Below are positions 43,435 to 52,643 of a stretch of 61,964 bases of DNA, one piece after another (the first letter of the stretch is position 1; every line of letters starts with the position of its first letter). The DNA comes from an uncultured Eggerthellaceae bacterium (GTDB lineage: Bacteria > Actinomycetota > Coriobacteriia > Coriobacteriales > Eggerthellaceae): positions 1 to 61,964 of the forward strand of contig CATKXW010000012.1 in assembly GCA_949840905.1 (NCBI GenBank), in the 5' to 3' direction. The notes under the pieces were generated by a model. That model was not told the origin of the DNA and made no database searches. It worked only from the letters and a program-made list of their open reading frames with translations. The position numbers and the translations under genes were made by a program.

Positions 43435-45279
43435 TCACTCCCCCAGCGCCTCGGCCGCTTCGAGCCATGCCATCTCGTGCTCTTCGATGGTGGCCTCATA
43501 GGCGGCTATCTCCTCTTGCAGCGCCACCAGCGCTTCATAGTCGGACGGGTCGACCTGGGCCATCTTCTCGCGCGTGGCCGCGATCCGCTCTCGCAAAGTG
43601 GCGGTCTTCTTCTCCAACGAGCCCATGGTCTTGCGCAGTTCGCGAAGCTGGCCGCCCGAGAGCTTAGGGGCCGCATCCGTCGAAGGAACATCGCCTTCGC
43701 TCTGGCCGTTGCCAGCCGATGCCGACCCTGCGCTAGACGATGATGCGCGGTCGGTCGTGCGGCCTGCCACCAGCTCCAGATACTCGTCGATGCCGCGAGG
43801 CAGATGGCGCAGCTTGCCGTCTATCAGCGCGAACTGATCGTCGGTGACGCGCTCCATCAGGTAGCGATCATGCGTGACCAAAAGCAGCGTGCCCGGCCAG
43901 CCATCGAGCAGGTCCTCCACGGCCGCCAGCATATCGATGTCCAGATCGTTGCCTGGCTCGTCCAGTATCAGCACATTGGGCTCTTCCAACAGGATGAGCA
44001 TGAGCGCCAAGCGTCTCTTCTGGCCGCCCGAGAGGTCGCGCACCGGCTCGTTCAGGTCAGCGGAGGTGAAGCCCAGCTGTTCGAGCAGCTGTCCAGGCGT
44101 GGTCTCCTTGCCATCGAGCATGGTGCGCCGCGAATAGCGGGACGCCACCTCGCGCACCCGGTCGCCCTCCACCTCCTTCAGGCTGTCGAGATGTTGCGAC
44201 AGCACGGCGAAGCGTACCGTCGATCCCGTCTTCACACGGCCCGCATCGGGCTTTATCAAACCTTCTACCACCTTTAGCAAGGTCGTCTTGCCTGCTCCGT
44301 TGCCGCCTACCAGACCATAGCGATCGCCCGGCCCTATGAGCCAGGTCACATCATCGAGCACGGCCAGGCCCTCGCCTGCGGCATCGCCTCCGTAGCGCAC
44401 GGTGACGCCTTCAACGTCCACCACCTGTTTGCCCAAGCGGGCCATGGCCATGCGCTTCAGCTCGATGGTATCGCGCAGCTCCGGCACGTCCGCGATGAGC
44501 TCCCGCGCCAAGGCCACGTGGAACTTCGGCTTGGTCGCCCGCGCCCGTGCGCCCCGCGACAACCATGCCAGCTCGCGCCGCAGCTGGTTCTGGCGCTTCG
44601 CCTCGGCCACCTGCGCCTGCCGGTCGCGCTCGACCCGCTGCATGACATAGGCGGAAAAACCGCCCTCGAAGCCATCGACGCGACCGTCGTGCACCTCCCA
44701 CATGGTGGTGCACACCTCGTCAAGGAACCAACGGTCGTGGGTCACTACCAGAAGCGCGCCCTCCCCTTCCCGCCACCGCTTCTTCAAGTGGGCGGCGAGC
44801 CAGGTGATGGCGCGAATATCGAGATGGTTGGTAGGCTCATCGAGCATGAGCACATCATCATCGCCGATGAGCAACCGCGCTAGGTCGACCCGTCGGCGCT
44901 GACCTCCCGACAGCGTCCCCACCGTCCCATGCCAGTCGATGTCGCCCAAAAGACCAGCGATGATGTCGCGTATGCGGGATGATGCGGCCCATTCGTGCTC
45001 GGGCACATCCCCCACCACCGCGCGCTCGATGCTATGATCGTCATCCAACGCATCCACCTGGCCCAACATGCCCACCCGCACGCCGCGGGTGCGGATGACG
45101 CGGCCAGCATCGGCCTCTATGCATCCCGCCAGCAGCTTCAACAGCGTGGACTTCCCGTCCCCGTTGCGCCCGACGATGCCGATGCGGTCTCCGGTGTCCA
45201 CGCCAAGGGACACATCCTCCAACACCCGCTTCGTCGGGAACTCCACCGACGCCTTCTCGCAACCGAGCAGAAAAGCCAT
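43435..45279 (-). CDS. ABC-F family ATPase, Uup-like
   Basis: 614 residues with two ABC domains and no membrane segment. First domain: GRNGDGKSTLLK, LSGGQRRRVDLARLL, LMLDEPTNHLD. Second: [46 protein letters not shown]. The linker between them and a C-terminal coiled coil (QLRELRKTMGSLEKKTATLR onwards) are typical of Uup-like members, which act on ribosomes or DNA branch points. The ATG overlaps the MFS gene stop (TGATG at 45277-45281); the 843-codon longest frame is antisense noise upstream. A Ser/Gly-rich linker precedes the coil. Confidence 0.92.
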   Translation of the reverse strand: MAFLLGCEKASVEFPTKRVLEDVSLGVDTGDRIGIVGRNGDGKSTLLKLLAGCIEADAGRVIRTRGVRVGMLGQVDALDDDHSIERAVVGDVPEHEWAASSRIRDIIAGLLGDIDWHGTVGTLSGGQRRRVDLARLLIGDDDVLMLDEPTNHLDIRAITWLAAHLKKRWREGEGALLVVTHDRWFLDEVCTTMWEVHDGRVDGFEGGFSAYVMQRVERDRQAQVAEAKRQNQLRRELAWLSRGARARATKPKFHVALARELIADVPELRDTIELKRMAMARLGKQVVDVEGVTVRYGGDAAGEGLAVLDDVTWLIGPGDRYGLVGGNGAGKTTLLKVVEGLIKPDAGRVKTGSTVRFAVLSQHLDSLKEVEGDRVREVASRYSRRTMLDGKETTPGQLLEQLGFTSADLNEPVRDLSGGQKRRLALMLILLEEPNVLILDEPGNDLDIDMLAAVEDLLDGWPGTLLLVTHDRYLMERVTDDQFALIDGKLRHLPRGIDEYLELVAGRTTDRASSSSAGSASAGNGQSEGDVPSTDAAPKLSGGQLRELRKTMGSLEKKTATLRERIAATREKMAQVDPSDYEALVALQEEIAAYEATIEEHEMAWLEAAEALGE

Positions 45280-46655
45280 CAAGCACGCACCTTCCAAAGA
45301 GCCACCACCAGCACCACCAGCGAGCACACCGCCGAGAACGCGAACGCCATCTGATAGGCGAAGGCGACCGAGGCGCCCGTCGCCATCGCCTCCACGGAGA
45401 GCAGCGCGATTATCAGCATCATGACAGCGGTTCCCAGAGAAGCGCACGCCTGGCGCACAGCGGCGAAGGACGCGCTGCCGTCCATCACGATCCGCTGGGG
45501 CAGCTGGGACATGCCCCAGGAATTGAGCGGCCCGATCAGCGCGCTCACCCCGATGCCACGCACGGTCTGCATGAGCGTGACCAGCCACAACGGGCTGCTC
45601 TCGTCGAGAAATGCCATCATCAGAGCTCCCGTCGTAAGAAACAGGCTCGCACACACCACCACTGGTCGCACACCGATGCGGTCGGCCAGCAAGCCCGCCA
45701 ACGGGTTCACGATAAGGGCGAAGATGGTGGCCGGGATGAACACGATGCCCGCATCGAGAGGCGAGCCGCCCTGCACCACCTGCACGAACAAAGGCGCCAC
45801 CAAGGTGATGCCCATGAAGGAGGCGAACAGCACGTTCTGGGCCACGAAGCTGGCACGATAGCGCTTCGACGCGAAGATATCCATGGAGATGAGCGGATCT
45901 GCCACTCTCTTCTGCCGCATCACGAACGCGAACAGCAGCGCACCGCCAACGATGACGCTGCCCCACACGAGAGGGCTCGTCAAAGGCAGCGACGCGGCGT
46001 TGGAGAAGCCGAGCAGCAAGCCACCGAACCCAGCGGTGGACAGCAACAGCGATAGAACATCAAGGGTGGCCGGACGTGCGGGGTTCTTCTCGGTACGCAC
46101 GAAGAGAGCCGTGGCCACTACGAGCGCCGCCAAGGCTACAGCCAGCATGACGAAGAAGCTGCGCCAGCCGGTGGTGTCCACCAGAGCGCCCCCGATGAGC
46201 GGCCCGATGTTGGGCGCGAAGCCCATGGCGATGCCGGCGATGCCCATGGCCGTGGCGTTCTGACCAGGCGGAAAGCGGGTCATGGCGATGGCTTGCAGCA
46301 AAGGCAGCGTGATGCCAGAGCCTATGGCCTGCAGCACGCGGCCCGCTACCAGCACACTGAAGGTGGGAGCCGCCCACGACACTGCCGCGCCTGCCAAGAA
46401 GATGACCAAGGCCAGATAGGTGAGGTTCTTGATCGACAGCTTATGAGAGAGGAACGTCACCACTGGCACCGTGACGCCCAACACCAACATATATATGGTA
46501 GTGAGCCACTGGCCGGTGGCAGCGTCGATGGCGAACTCAGCATCCACCGCGCTCAGCATGGAGTTCATGACCGTCTGGGTCATCGACCCCAAGGCCGTGG
46601 CCAGCACGACGATGGCGAACAGGATGTAGACATGGGCTTTATCGGAGAGCTTCAT
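45279..46655 (-). CDS. MFS drug efflux transporter, DHA2-like
   Basis: 458 residues with at least 12 membrane segments. AIGSGITLPLLQAIAMTRF resembles antiporter motif C, VLVAGRVLQAIGSG matches the DHA families, and WLTTIYMLVLGVTVPV is the usual opening helix of EmrB/QacA proteins. AAGGGG lies eight bases before the ATG at 46655; 22 upstream codons are rejected. Its stop overlaps the ABC-F start, so export and ribosome-associated ABC-F protein are made together. Substrate unknown. Confidence 0.9.
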   Translation of the reverse strand: MKLSDKAHVYILFAIVVLATALGSMTQTVMNSMLSAVDAEFAIDAATGQWLTTIYMLVLGVTVPVVTFLSHKLSIKNLTYLALVIFLAGAAVSWAAPTFSVLVAGRVLQAIGSGITLPLLQAIAMTRFPPGQNATAMGIAGIAMGFAPNIGPLIGGALVDTTGWRSFFVMLAVALAALVVATALFVRTEKNPARPATLDVLSLLLSTAGFGGLLLGFSNAASLPLTSPLVWGSVIVGGALLFAFVMRQKRVADPLISMDIFASKRYRASFVAQNVLFASFMGITLVAPLFVQVVQGGSPLDAGIVFIPATIFALIVNPLAGLLADRIGVRPVVVCASLFLTTGALMMAFLDESSPLWLVTLMQTVRGIGVSALIGPLNSWGMSQLPQRIVMDGSASFAAVRQACASLGTAVMMLIIALLSVEAMATGASVAFAYQMAFAFSAVCSLVVLVVALWKVRA

Positions 46656-46741
46656 CGGTGCGACCCCTTCATCGGTGAGGGCCGCCGAGCTTCTTCGGAG
46701 CGAACAGAACGACCTGAGCAAAGGCCCTCCCTTGCCAAGGT

Positions 46742-46788
46742 CGCGACCGCATCGGACCCGGCCGTCTTCCGGATGCGCTGCGGTCGCG
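46742..46788 (-). terminator. Stem-loop after pth
   Basis: CGCGACCG (46742-46749) pairs with CGGTCGCG (46781-46788), with further complementarity GCATC/GATGC inside. It starts three bases after the pth stop on the minus strand. No T-run follows. Confidence 0.4.
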
Positions 46789-46790
46789 GC

Positions 46791-47357
46791 TCAATTATAG
46801 CGCTGCTGAGTGGCCTCCAAGCCGTTCTCGATGAGATGCAGCGCTGCCTCGGCTCCGCGAGCGGTAGCCGCTTCGAACTCTTCTTCCGCCTCCTTGCGCG
46901 GACGCGACAGCACCCAATCGCTCACGCTCATGCGCCCCGGCGGCCGTCCGATGCCGATGCGAACGCGATACCAATCGCGCGTGGTGGTCTTGTCGCAGAT
47001 GGAGCGCAGCCCGTTATGGCCAGCATGACCTCCCCCGAACTTCACGCGGATGGTGCCGGAGGGGATGTCGAGCTCGTCATGGATGACGATGAGATGGTCC
47101 GGTGCCACCCCATGGGCGGCCATCACCTTCTTCACCGGGCCGCCCGAGACGTTCATGAAGCTCTGCGGCTTCGCCAGCACGAGGGTGCGCCCGCGCCATT
47201 CCTTGGTAGCCACCAGCGCCCCGCCCTCGTTCTTCCAATAATTGATGCCCAGCTCCTCCGCGATGCGATCCACCGTATCGAACCCGGCGTTATGCCGCGT
47301 GTGGGCATACTCCTCCCCCGGATTTCCCAGTCCCGCGATGAGATAAGCGTCTGTCAC
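46791..47357 (-). CDS. pth: Peptidyl-tRNA hydrolase
   Basis: 188 residues, standard length. Pth releases peptides from tRNAs that fall off ribosomes. The N-terminal LIAGLGNPGEEYAHTRHNAGF includes the catalytic His, followed by KPQSFMNVSGGPV, HDELDIPSGTIRVKFGGGHAGHNGLRS (in two parts) and WYRVRIGIGRP. The GTG at 47357 gives the family-typical start; AGGGGG lies 11 bases upstream. A longer 18-codon extension is unsupported. Confidence 0.94.
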   Translation of the reverse strand: MTDAYLIAGLGNPGEEYAHTRHNAGFDTVDRIAEELGINYWKNEGGALVATKEWRGRTLVLAKPQSFMNVSGGPVKKVMAAHGVAPDHLIVIHDELDIPSGTIRVKFGGGHAGHNGLRSICDKTTTRDWYRVRIGIGRPPGRMSVSDWVLSRPRKEAEEEFEAATARGAEAALHLIENGLEATQQRYN

Positions 47358-47391
47358 GTCGCTGCCGACCCCCTTTCCGATCGCCCGCGTC

Positions 47392-48480
47392 CTAAGCGGC
47401 CAAGATGGCATCGATCATCCTATCCTTCAGCCTATTCGCCGCCCCCAGCTTCCACGCCGGATAACCGAGCCCCGGATCCTCATAGCGGAAGTCCTTCAAT
47501 GCGACGAGCTTGCGTCGAATATCCGGCGTGACGAGCGCACGGGCGATGGCCGTGAAATCAGTGCCTATCTTCGGACCGATCATGCTCACGTATTCATCGA
47601 GGTCATCGCCCTCCATCATCCTAGGAAGACAAGCCATGTTGTGATCGAATAGCGGTGCCATGCGGAGCACCTCTCCCGTATCGTTGTCGACGAGGAAACC
47701 ATAGTTGCCCGCATGCCTGTCGACGTTAGCCATAACGGCATCCATGACGATCATCTCGCGAAAACTCTCCTCGACGCCATGTTCAGCACAGAAAGCCAAC
47801 ATGTCTTCGGTCGTGAACGGCCCGTCGAAGAAGCGATGAGCCGAAACGAATCCGAGCTCTTCAGACGTGAAGATAGGGCATTTGCTCGCCAATTTGCCGT
47901 GGAATCGCACGATCTCGTAGGGAACGCGATCGATCTTGGCCGCTTCTAGGAGGTCAGAAGCGAGCTTTTCGGAGTAGGGCTCGAAGCCCGCATTCGCATA
48001 GCCGGTCGAGCCGCGCTTCAAAAGGGATATGCTATCGCCCTCGCGCACCCAGCACTTCGCGAACGATCCCGAAGTGGCGTATTCTGGAGAGGTCGGCGAA
48101 TTCTGCCGCCCGTACATACCGGTACCATCGAAGGCGATCTGTGCGATGACGTCGTCGAACGGATTGCGATAGAGCGATGTTTCGTCCCATGTTATGGGCT
48201 CATCAGCCGGCTTCATCCAGAAGGTATCCGTCAGCGAGAGACAACGGGCCATCCCGATGAAGTCGTGACGCGTATTGAGCCCCAGTTCGCGCATGAGCTT
48301 CTCGACGGAGACCCGATGCTTCGCTATCTGCCGCCCATCGATCCAATCATTGATGTTCGCGAACCCATAAGGGAAATAGGAGCCCTCCTTCTCGACCTCT
48401 TCATATATGAAGTCATCAAGGGACGGCACCTCCCGATAGGTGGCGACCGCTTCATCCTTGTTCATCAACTGATACAGCAT
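47392..48480 (-). CDS. HipA/CtkA-like serine/threonine kinase
   Basis: 362 residues. The C-terminal half carries the HipA-type catalytic core: VDRHAGNYGFLVDNDTGEVL (catalytic Asp with metal-binding Asn) and MAPLFDHNMA (the DFD-like motif). The N-terminus is not a standard HipA N-subdomain; it recalls CtkA-like or phage-type kinases. GGAAGGAGG precedes the ATG, a very strong ribosome binding site. No hipB-like helix-turn-helix gene lies within several kb, so it is not a normal toxin-antitoxin pair; an immunity or kinase-signalling role is speculation. Confidence 0.78.
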   Translation of the reverse strand: MLYQLMNKDEAVATYREVPSLDDFIYEEVEKEGSYFPYGFANINDWIDGRQIAKHRVSVEKLMRELGLNTRHDFIGMARCLSLTDTFWMKPADEPITWDETSLYRNPFDDVIAQIAFDGTGMYGRQNSPTSPEYATSGSFAKCWVREGDSISLLKRGSTGYANAGFEPYSEKLASDLLEAAKIDRVPYEIVRFHGKLASKCPIFTSEELGFVSAHRFFDGPFTTEDMLAFCAEHGVEESFREMIVMDAVMANVDRHAGNYGFLVDNDTGEVLRMAPLFDHNMACLPRMMEGDDLDEYVSMIGPKIGTDFTAIARALVTPDIRRKLVALKDFRYEDPGLGYPAWKLGAANRLKDRMIDAILAA

Positions 48481-48868
48481 GGCGCACCTCCTTCCGAGAA
48501 CCGAACCCTCTAAGATGCGCCATACATTATAGCCAAGTCATGCAGCTCTGAGCTTCCACCTGAATTCGACAAGAGATACGCGACCAAAAGCCCCATCGAG
48601 CTCTCACCTGTCTTGGGAGAGCGGGCGGAGACATCGGTTCCCTTTGGGGAGATGAGGACGGTCTTGAGCAGATCGTCGAGCTGCTTCTGCTCATCGATCG
48701 GGCGCAGTCCCGGAATCGGGGGGCCACGACCAATGGCGAGGCGCACCTCTCCGAAGCGCCCCTGACAATAGGGGCGCTAGAACGAAGTGACCGGATAATC
48801 AGTGCGAAGATGTATGCCGTATTCGGCATTTCGCTCTTATAGAGATGAAATGAACGATATAGGATGCA
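48481..48868 (-). other. 388-bp gap with a possible gene remnant
   Basis: A 78-codon minus-strand frame at 48510-48746 has coding-like third positions in its middle (IDEQKQLDDLLKTVLISPKG) but no proper ribosome binding site; it may be a remnant of a deleted gene upstream of the kinase. A strong hairpin lies at 48755-48778. No other feature is evident. Confidence 0.35.
48755..48778 (-). terminator. Hairpin after prs
   Basis: AGCGCCCCT (48755-48763) pairs perfectly with AGGGGCGCT (48770-48778) over nine base pairs with a six-base loop. It lies about 90 bp past the prs stop. It is followed by TTCGG, not a T-run. Confidence 0.5.
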
Positions 48869-49840
48869 TCACAGCGCGAAATCGGGGTCGAACAGGTCGC
48901 TGACGGAGCCGTTGTTGTAGACGTTGGCGATGGCGCGGGCGAACAGGGGCGCGACCGAGACCACCTTTATCTTGCCCGTCTGATACTCCAGCGGCACGGG
49001 GATGGTGTCGCACACCACCACCTCTTCCACCGGCAGGTTCGCCATGCGCTCCAGCCCAGGCCCCGAGAACACCGGATGGGTGGCGCACACATAGATCGCC
49101 TTCGCGCCTTTGTTCTTCAAGGTCTCCACCGCGGCCACCACCGAGCCACCAGTGTCGATCATGTCGTCGTTGAGGATGCAGATCTTGCCGTCCACGTCAC
49201 CGATGAGGGCCGTGATCTCGGCCTTGTTGTGGCCAGGGCGCCCCTTGTGCATGATAGCCAGGTCGGCATCGAGCATATCCGAGAGCTTCTTGGCCGCCTT
49301 GGCACGACCCACATCGGGCGAGACCACGCACACGCCCTCGCCTTCCAAGCCCTTCGACTTGAAGTAGTCGGCCAGGATGGGCAGCGCCGTCAGGTGATCC
49401 ACGGGCATGTCGAAGAAGCCCTGTATCTGACCCTGATGCAGGTCGATGGACATCACACGGTTCACACCGGCGGTGGTGATGAGGTTCGCCACCAGCTTGG
49501 CGGTGATGGGCTCGCGAGCAGCCGCTTTGCGATCCTGACGGGAATAGCCGTAGTGGGTGACCACGGCGGTGATGGTGCGAGCAGAGGCACGCTTGGCGGC
49601 ATCGGCCATGATCAGCAGCTCCATCAGCGCGTCATTGACGTGCTCGCCGGCCACCGACTGGATGAGGAACACATCGGCCCCGCGCACGCTCTCGAGGTAG
49701 CGGGCGTATATCTCTCCGTTGGCGAACTTCTCCAGGCGCACGTTGCCCAGGTCGGTGTCGAGCGCCGAAGCGATCTTGTGGGCGAGCTCAGGGTTGACCG
49801 AACCCGAGAACACCGCCATGCTCTTCTGCATCTCCGTCAT
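48869..49840 (-). CDS. prs: Ribose-phosphate pyrophosphokinase
   Basis: 323 residues. The enzyme makes PRPP from ribose 5-phosphate and ATP. RYLESVRGADVFLIQS, MSIDLHQGQIQGFFDMPVDHL, CVVSPDVGRAKAAKKLSD and ILNDDMIDTGGSV (PRPP loop) are intact. GGGGAG lies before the ATG at 49840; 20 upstream codons are rejected. It follows glmU by 72 bp on the same strand, a conserved pairing in Gram-positive bacteria. Confidence 0.97.
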   Translation of the reverse strand: MTEMQKSMAVFSGSVNPELAHKIASALDTDLGNVRLEKFANGEIYARYLESVRGADVFLIQSVAGEHVNDALMELLIMADAAKRASARTITAVVTHYGYSRQDRKAAAREPITAKLVANLITTAGVNRVMSIDLHQGQIQGFFDMPVDHLTALPILADYFKSKGLEGEGVCVVSPDVGRAKAAKKLSDMLDADLAIMHKGRPGHNKAEITALIGDVDGKICILNDDMIDTGGSVVAAVETLKNKGAKAIYVCATHPVFSGPGLERMANLPVEEVVVCDTIPVPLEYQTGKIKVVSVAPLFARAIANVYNNGSVSDLFDPDFAL

Positions 49841-49912
49841 CGTCTTGCTCCCCTTTTGGTCGCGGATGCGTCCGCATCCCCCTTGGTTGTCGATGGTCAC
49901 TATAGTAAAGGT

Positions 49913-51307
49913 TCAGTCGCGCGTTGTCGCCCGATGTTTTCGCGCCCAATCGTCGATCTCGGTCTGCCGTGCTCGCGCCACGCCCAACGCATCGGCCGCG
50001 ACGTCGCGGGTGATGCAGGAGCCAGCGGCGATGACGGCGTTCTCGCCGATGGTGACCGGTGCCACCATCATCGTGTCGCTGCCGATGAAGGCCCCATCCC
50101 CGATGACGGTAGGATGCTTCTTCTGCCCGTCGTAGTTGCAGGTGATGGAGCCCGCGCCCACGTTCACATCCGCGCCGATGGTGGCGTCGCCGATATAGGA
50201 AAGGTGCGGCACCTTGCTGCGCGGCCCCACTGTGGACTTCTTTATCTCCACATGGGTGCCCGCCTTCGCGCCCTCGCACAGATGGGCTCCCGGTCGCAGA
50301 TAGGCCCGCGGACCAGCCGTGGCACCATCTTCGAGCACCGCTTCTCGGGCCACCGTCTCCTCCACGGTGCAGCCGCGACCCACCTGAGTGTCGATCAAGC
50401 GCGTATTCGGGCCGATGACGCTATCCTCGCCCACGACCGTCTCGCCCAGCAGCATGACGTTGGGCAGCAGCTCCACGTCACGCTCGATGCGCACATCGGG
50501 GCCGATCCAGACGCTGGTGGGATCCATCATGCTCACGCCGTTATCCATATGACGTCGGGCGATGCGCGCGGCCATGGCAGCCGTGGCCTCGGCCAGCTGC
50601 ACGCGCGAGTTCACGCCGAGGCATTCGAGGGCCGCATCGGCGACCACTGCCTCCACCCGAGCCCCTTGAGCGCGGAATATGCCGATGGTGTCGGTGAGAT
50701 AGAGCTCGCCTTGAGCGTTGTTCGCATCCACCTGGTCCAACGCCGCGAACAGCGCCTGAGCGTCGAAGCAATAGAACCCGGCGTTGCACTCGGTGAGAGC
50801 CGCTTCTTCCAAGGTAGCGTCCTTCTGCTCCACGATGCGCTCCACTTGCCCGTCGGCAGCGCGCACGATGCGACCGTAGCCGAACGGATCGGGCGGCTCC
50901 ATGGTGAGCACCGTACAAGCCGCCTGCGCCCGCTCGCGCACGGCGATGAGCTCGGCGATGGTCTCAGGATGGATGAGCGGACAGTCCCCCGACAGCACCA
51001 CGACCGACCCTTCGAAGCCCCCAAGGGCCTCTTTCGCGCTCGCCACCGCATCGGCAGTGCCCGCCAATGCCTTCTGCTCGACAGCCGTCACGCTCGCAGG
51101 CAACAGAGCTTCCACCTGTTCGCGCTGATGCCCCACCACACACACGATAGGATCGACACCGGCCTCAGCAGCAGCATCCACCACCCATCGCACCAAAGGC
51201 TTGCCCAGGATATCGTGGGCCACCTTGGGCTTCTTCGACTTCATGCGCGTGCCCTTGCCCGCCGCCAGCACGATGGCGGCGCTTGGCCGCTGCGATCTCT
51301 CCCTCAT
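49913..51307 (-). CDS. glmU: Bifunctional GlcNAc-1-P uridyltransferase/GlcN-1-P acetyltransferase
   Basis: 464 residues. The N-terminal pyrophosphorylase has LAAGKGTRMKSKKPKVAH and VVVLSGDCPLIHPETI; the C-terminal left-handed beta-helix acetyltransferase contains GPNTRLIDTQVGRGC, HVEIKKSTVG and CNYDGQKKHPTVIGD. GlmU supplies UDP-GlcNAc for peptidoglycan. GGAGG lies ten bases before the ATG at 51307; the 71-codon extension is rejected. Confidence 0.97.
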   Translation of the reverse strand: MRERSQRPSAAIVLAAGKGTRMKSKKPKVAHDILGKPLVRWVVDAAAEAGVDPIVCVVGHQREQVEALLPASVTAVEQKALAGTADAVASAKEALGGFEGSVVVLSGDCPLIHPETIAELIAVRERAQAACTVLTMEPPDPFGYGRIVRAADGQVERIVEQKDATLEEAALTECNAGFYCFDAQALFAALDQVDANNAQGELYLTDTIGIFRAQGARVEAVVADAALECLGVNSRVQLAEATAAMAARIARRHMDNGVSMMDPTSVWIGPDVRIERDVELLPNVMLLGETVVGEDSVIGPNTRLIDTQVGRGCTVEETVAREAVLEDGATAGPRAYLRPGAHLCEGAKAGTHVEIKKSTVGPRSKVPHLSYIGDATIGADVNVGAGSITCNYDGQKKHPTVIGDGAFIGSDTMMVAPVTIGENAVIAAGSCITRDVAADALGVARARQTEIDDWARKHRATTRD

Positions 51308-51383
51308 GGGAACCGAGCCTCCTCGAAACGCCGTCACTGAGCGCCCACATCCCCTCGATGCGAGAGCCCCCCTCTTCTTGCCG

Positions 51384-52475
51384 CTACAGGATGCGGTAGG
51401 ACACCGTGCGCACGCCCCAAGCGCGGCAGGTGTTGAAGCCGAACGCCTTGAACACGCCGGGCTGCAGGTCGAGCGCACGCGAGCCGTTGGCCATGCCGCC
51501 GCAGTCGTTGATGGTGGCATACACCGTCTGACCGCCGTAGCTTATCTCAACGCCGCGGCCGAAGAACGACCGCACGTTCGGTGTCGAAATGGGGATCGCC
51601 ACGCCCATGGAAGAATCGTTGCACAGAGAGCCGTTGGCCGTCTTGCCGGGGTTGGGCGTAGTGGGGTCGCTCACGCCGCCGTAGGCCGAAGCCAGACCGG
51701 TCTGCCAGCCGCGATCGGAGCTGTCCACCGAAGAGACATCGCTGCTCGACCCCGAGCCGCCCGGGCTGGTGTTGCCCTCGTTCACGAAGGGCTCCGCCGG
51801 AGTGTTCGCCGCCTTCTCCTCTTGGGTCTGAGCCAAAGACGCCGCCTGCTGCTTCAGCTTGGCCGCCTGCTCAGCATTGGCGAGGTCGGCCGTGGCATCC
51901 GCCACCAGCTTCTCCGCCTCGTCGCGCTTCGCCTGCAGATCCGCCATGGCGGCGTCCTGCTCGGTCTTCTGCACATCCAGCAGGGAGGCCATCGACTCGA
52001 AATGCTCCTTGCGGGCCGTTTGCAGGGCCAGCTCTTCGGTCTGGCTCTGCATCATCATGTTCACGTAATCCATATTGCGGATGAAGTCCTGCAAGCTGCT
52101 GGAACCGAAGAACACGTCTAGGATGGCGTCGAAGGAGTTGACGCGGTATTCGTAGACGGCGATGCGCCCCAAAGAATCACGGCCCTCATAGACCGACTGC
52201 TGCAATTCCAGGATGGTCTGGGTGTTGGTGTTGATCTCTTCTTGCAGACGATCGGCCTTCGCTGCCAGCTCGTCGCATTCCGCTGCGATCTCGTCGAGCT
52301 TGGCCTGGGCGTCGGCCAAAGCGCCCTTGGCCTCTCCCACCTCATCAGCACAGGCCGCAGGAGGGTCGAGCGCCATCAGGCCGGTGAAGCCGAAGAGGCC
52401 GAGCAAAAGCGCCAATGCGCCCGCGATGACCCTTCTGTGCGAACCCGTCATAGCCGTCAAGAGCAAGCCTTCCAT
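51384..52475 (-). CDS. Secreted coiled-coil protein with RlpA-like double-psi beta-barrel
   Basis: 363 residues. A signal peptide (LLLGLFGFTGLMALDPPAACA) is followed by a ~190-residue coiled coil like those of PcsB/CwlO-type cell-wall enzymes, a Ser/Gly linker, and a C-terminal barrel with LASAYGGVSDPTTPNPGKTA, TINDCGGMANGSRALDLQPG and a final WGVRTVSYRIL. The barrel is related to lytic RlpA and 3D domains. This pairing suggests a peptidoglycan-processing factor whose coil controls activity, possibly by contact with a membrane partner. The ATG at 52475 is listed; an ATG eight codons later gives a more classical signal peptide. Confidence 0.85.
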   Translation of the reverse strand: MEGLLLTAMTGSHRRVIAGALALLLGLFGFTGLMALDPPAACADEVGEAKGALADAQAKLDEIAAECDELAAKADRLQEEINTNTQTILELQQSVYEGRDSLGRIAVYEYRVNSFDAILDVFFGSSSLQDFIRNMDYVNMMMQSQTEELALQTARKEHFESMASLLDVQKTEQDAAMADLQAKRDEAEKLVADATADLANAEQAAKLKQQAASLAQTQEEKAANTPAEPFVNEGNTSPGGSGSSSDVSSVDSSDRGWQTGLASAYGGVSDPTTPNPGKTANGSLCNDSSMGVAIPISTPNVRSFFGRGVEISYGGQTVYATINDCGGMANGSRALDLQPGVFKAFGFNTCRAWGVRTVSYRIL

Positions 52476-52552
52476 GAGGTGCGCTCGATGCGCAGCCGTC
52501 GTGAGTACATAATCTTCTCAATGTTCCGCCATAAGCTAAGGTCAATCAAGAG

Positions 52553-52580
52553 TTGAATCGAAAAAAACATCATTTATAAT
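52553..52580 (+). promoter_or_regulatory. Promoter of the small alarmone synthetase gene
   Basis: TTGAAT (52553-52558), 16 bp, then a perfect TATAAT (52575-52580). The spacer contains an A-tract. It lies 64 bp before the ATG and is the clearest sigma-70-type promoter in the window. Confidence 0.8.
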
Positions 52581-52643
52581 CGTGGTTATTCATTTTCGGG
52601 AGGTAAGCGGCGAATACGGAAGGTCCGATCAGGAAGGCTGACC

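Noticed and set aside
48600-48720. Resemblance of IPGLRPIDEQKQL to the conserved end of HsdS recognition domains
   Set aside because: Match is a dozen residues in a frame without a start; too short to call a type I restriction remnant.
49076-51340. 754-codon plus-strand open frame opposite prs and glmU
   Set aside because: Antisense to two certain housekeeping genes; composition typical of a shadow frame.
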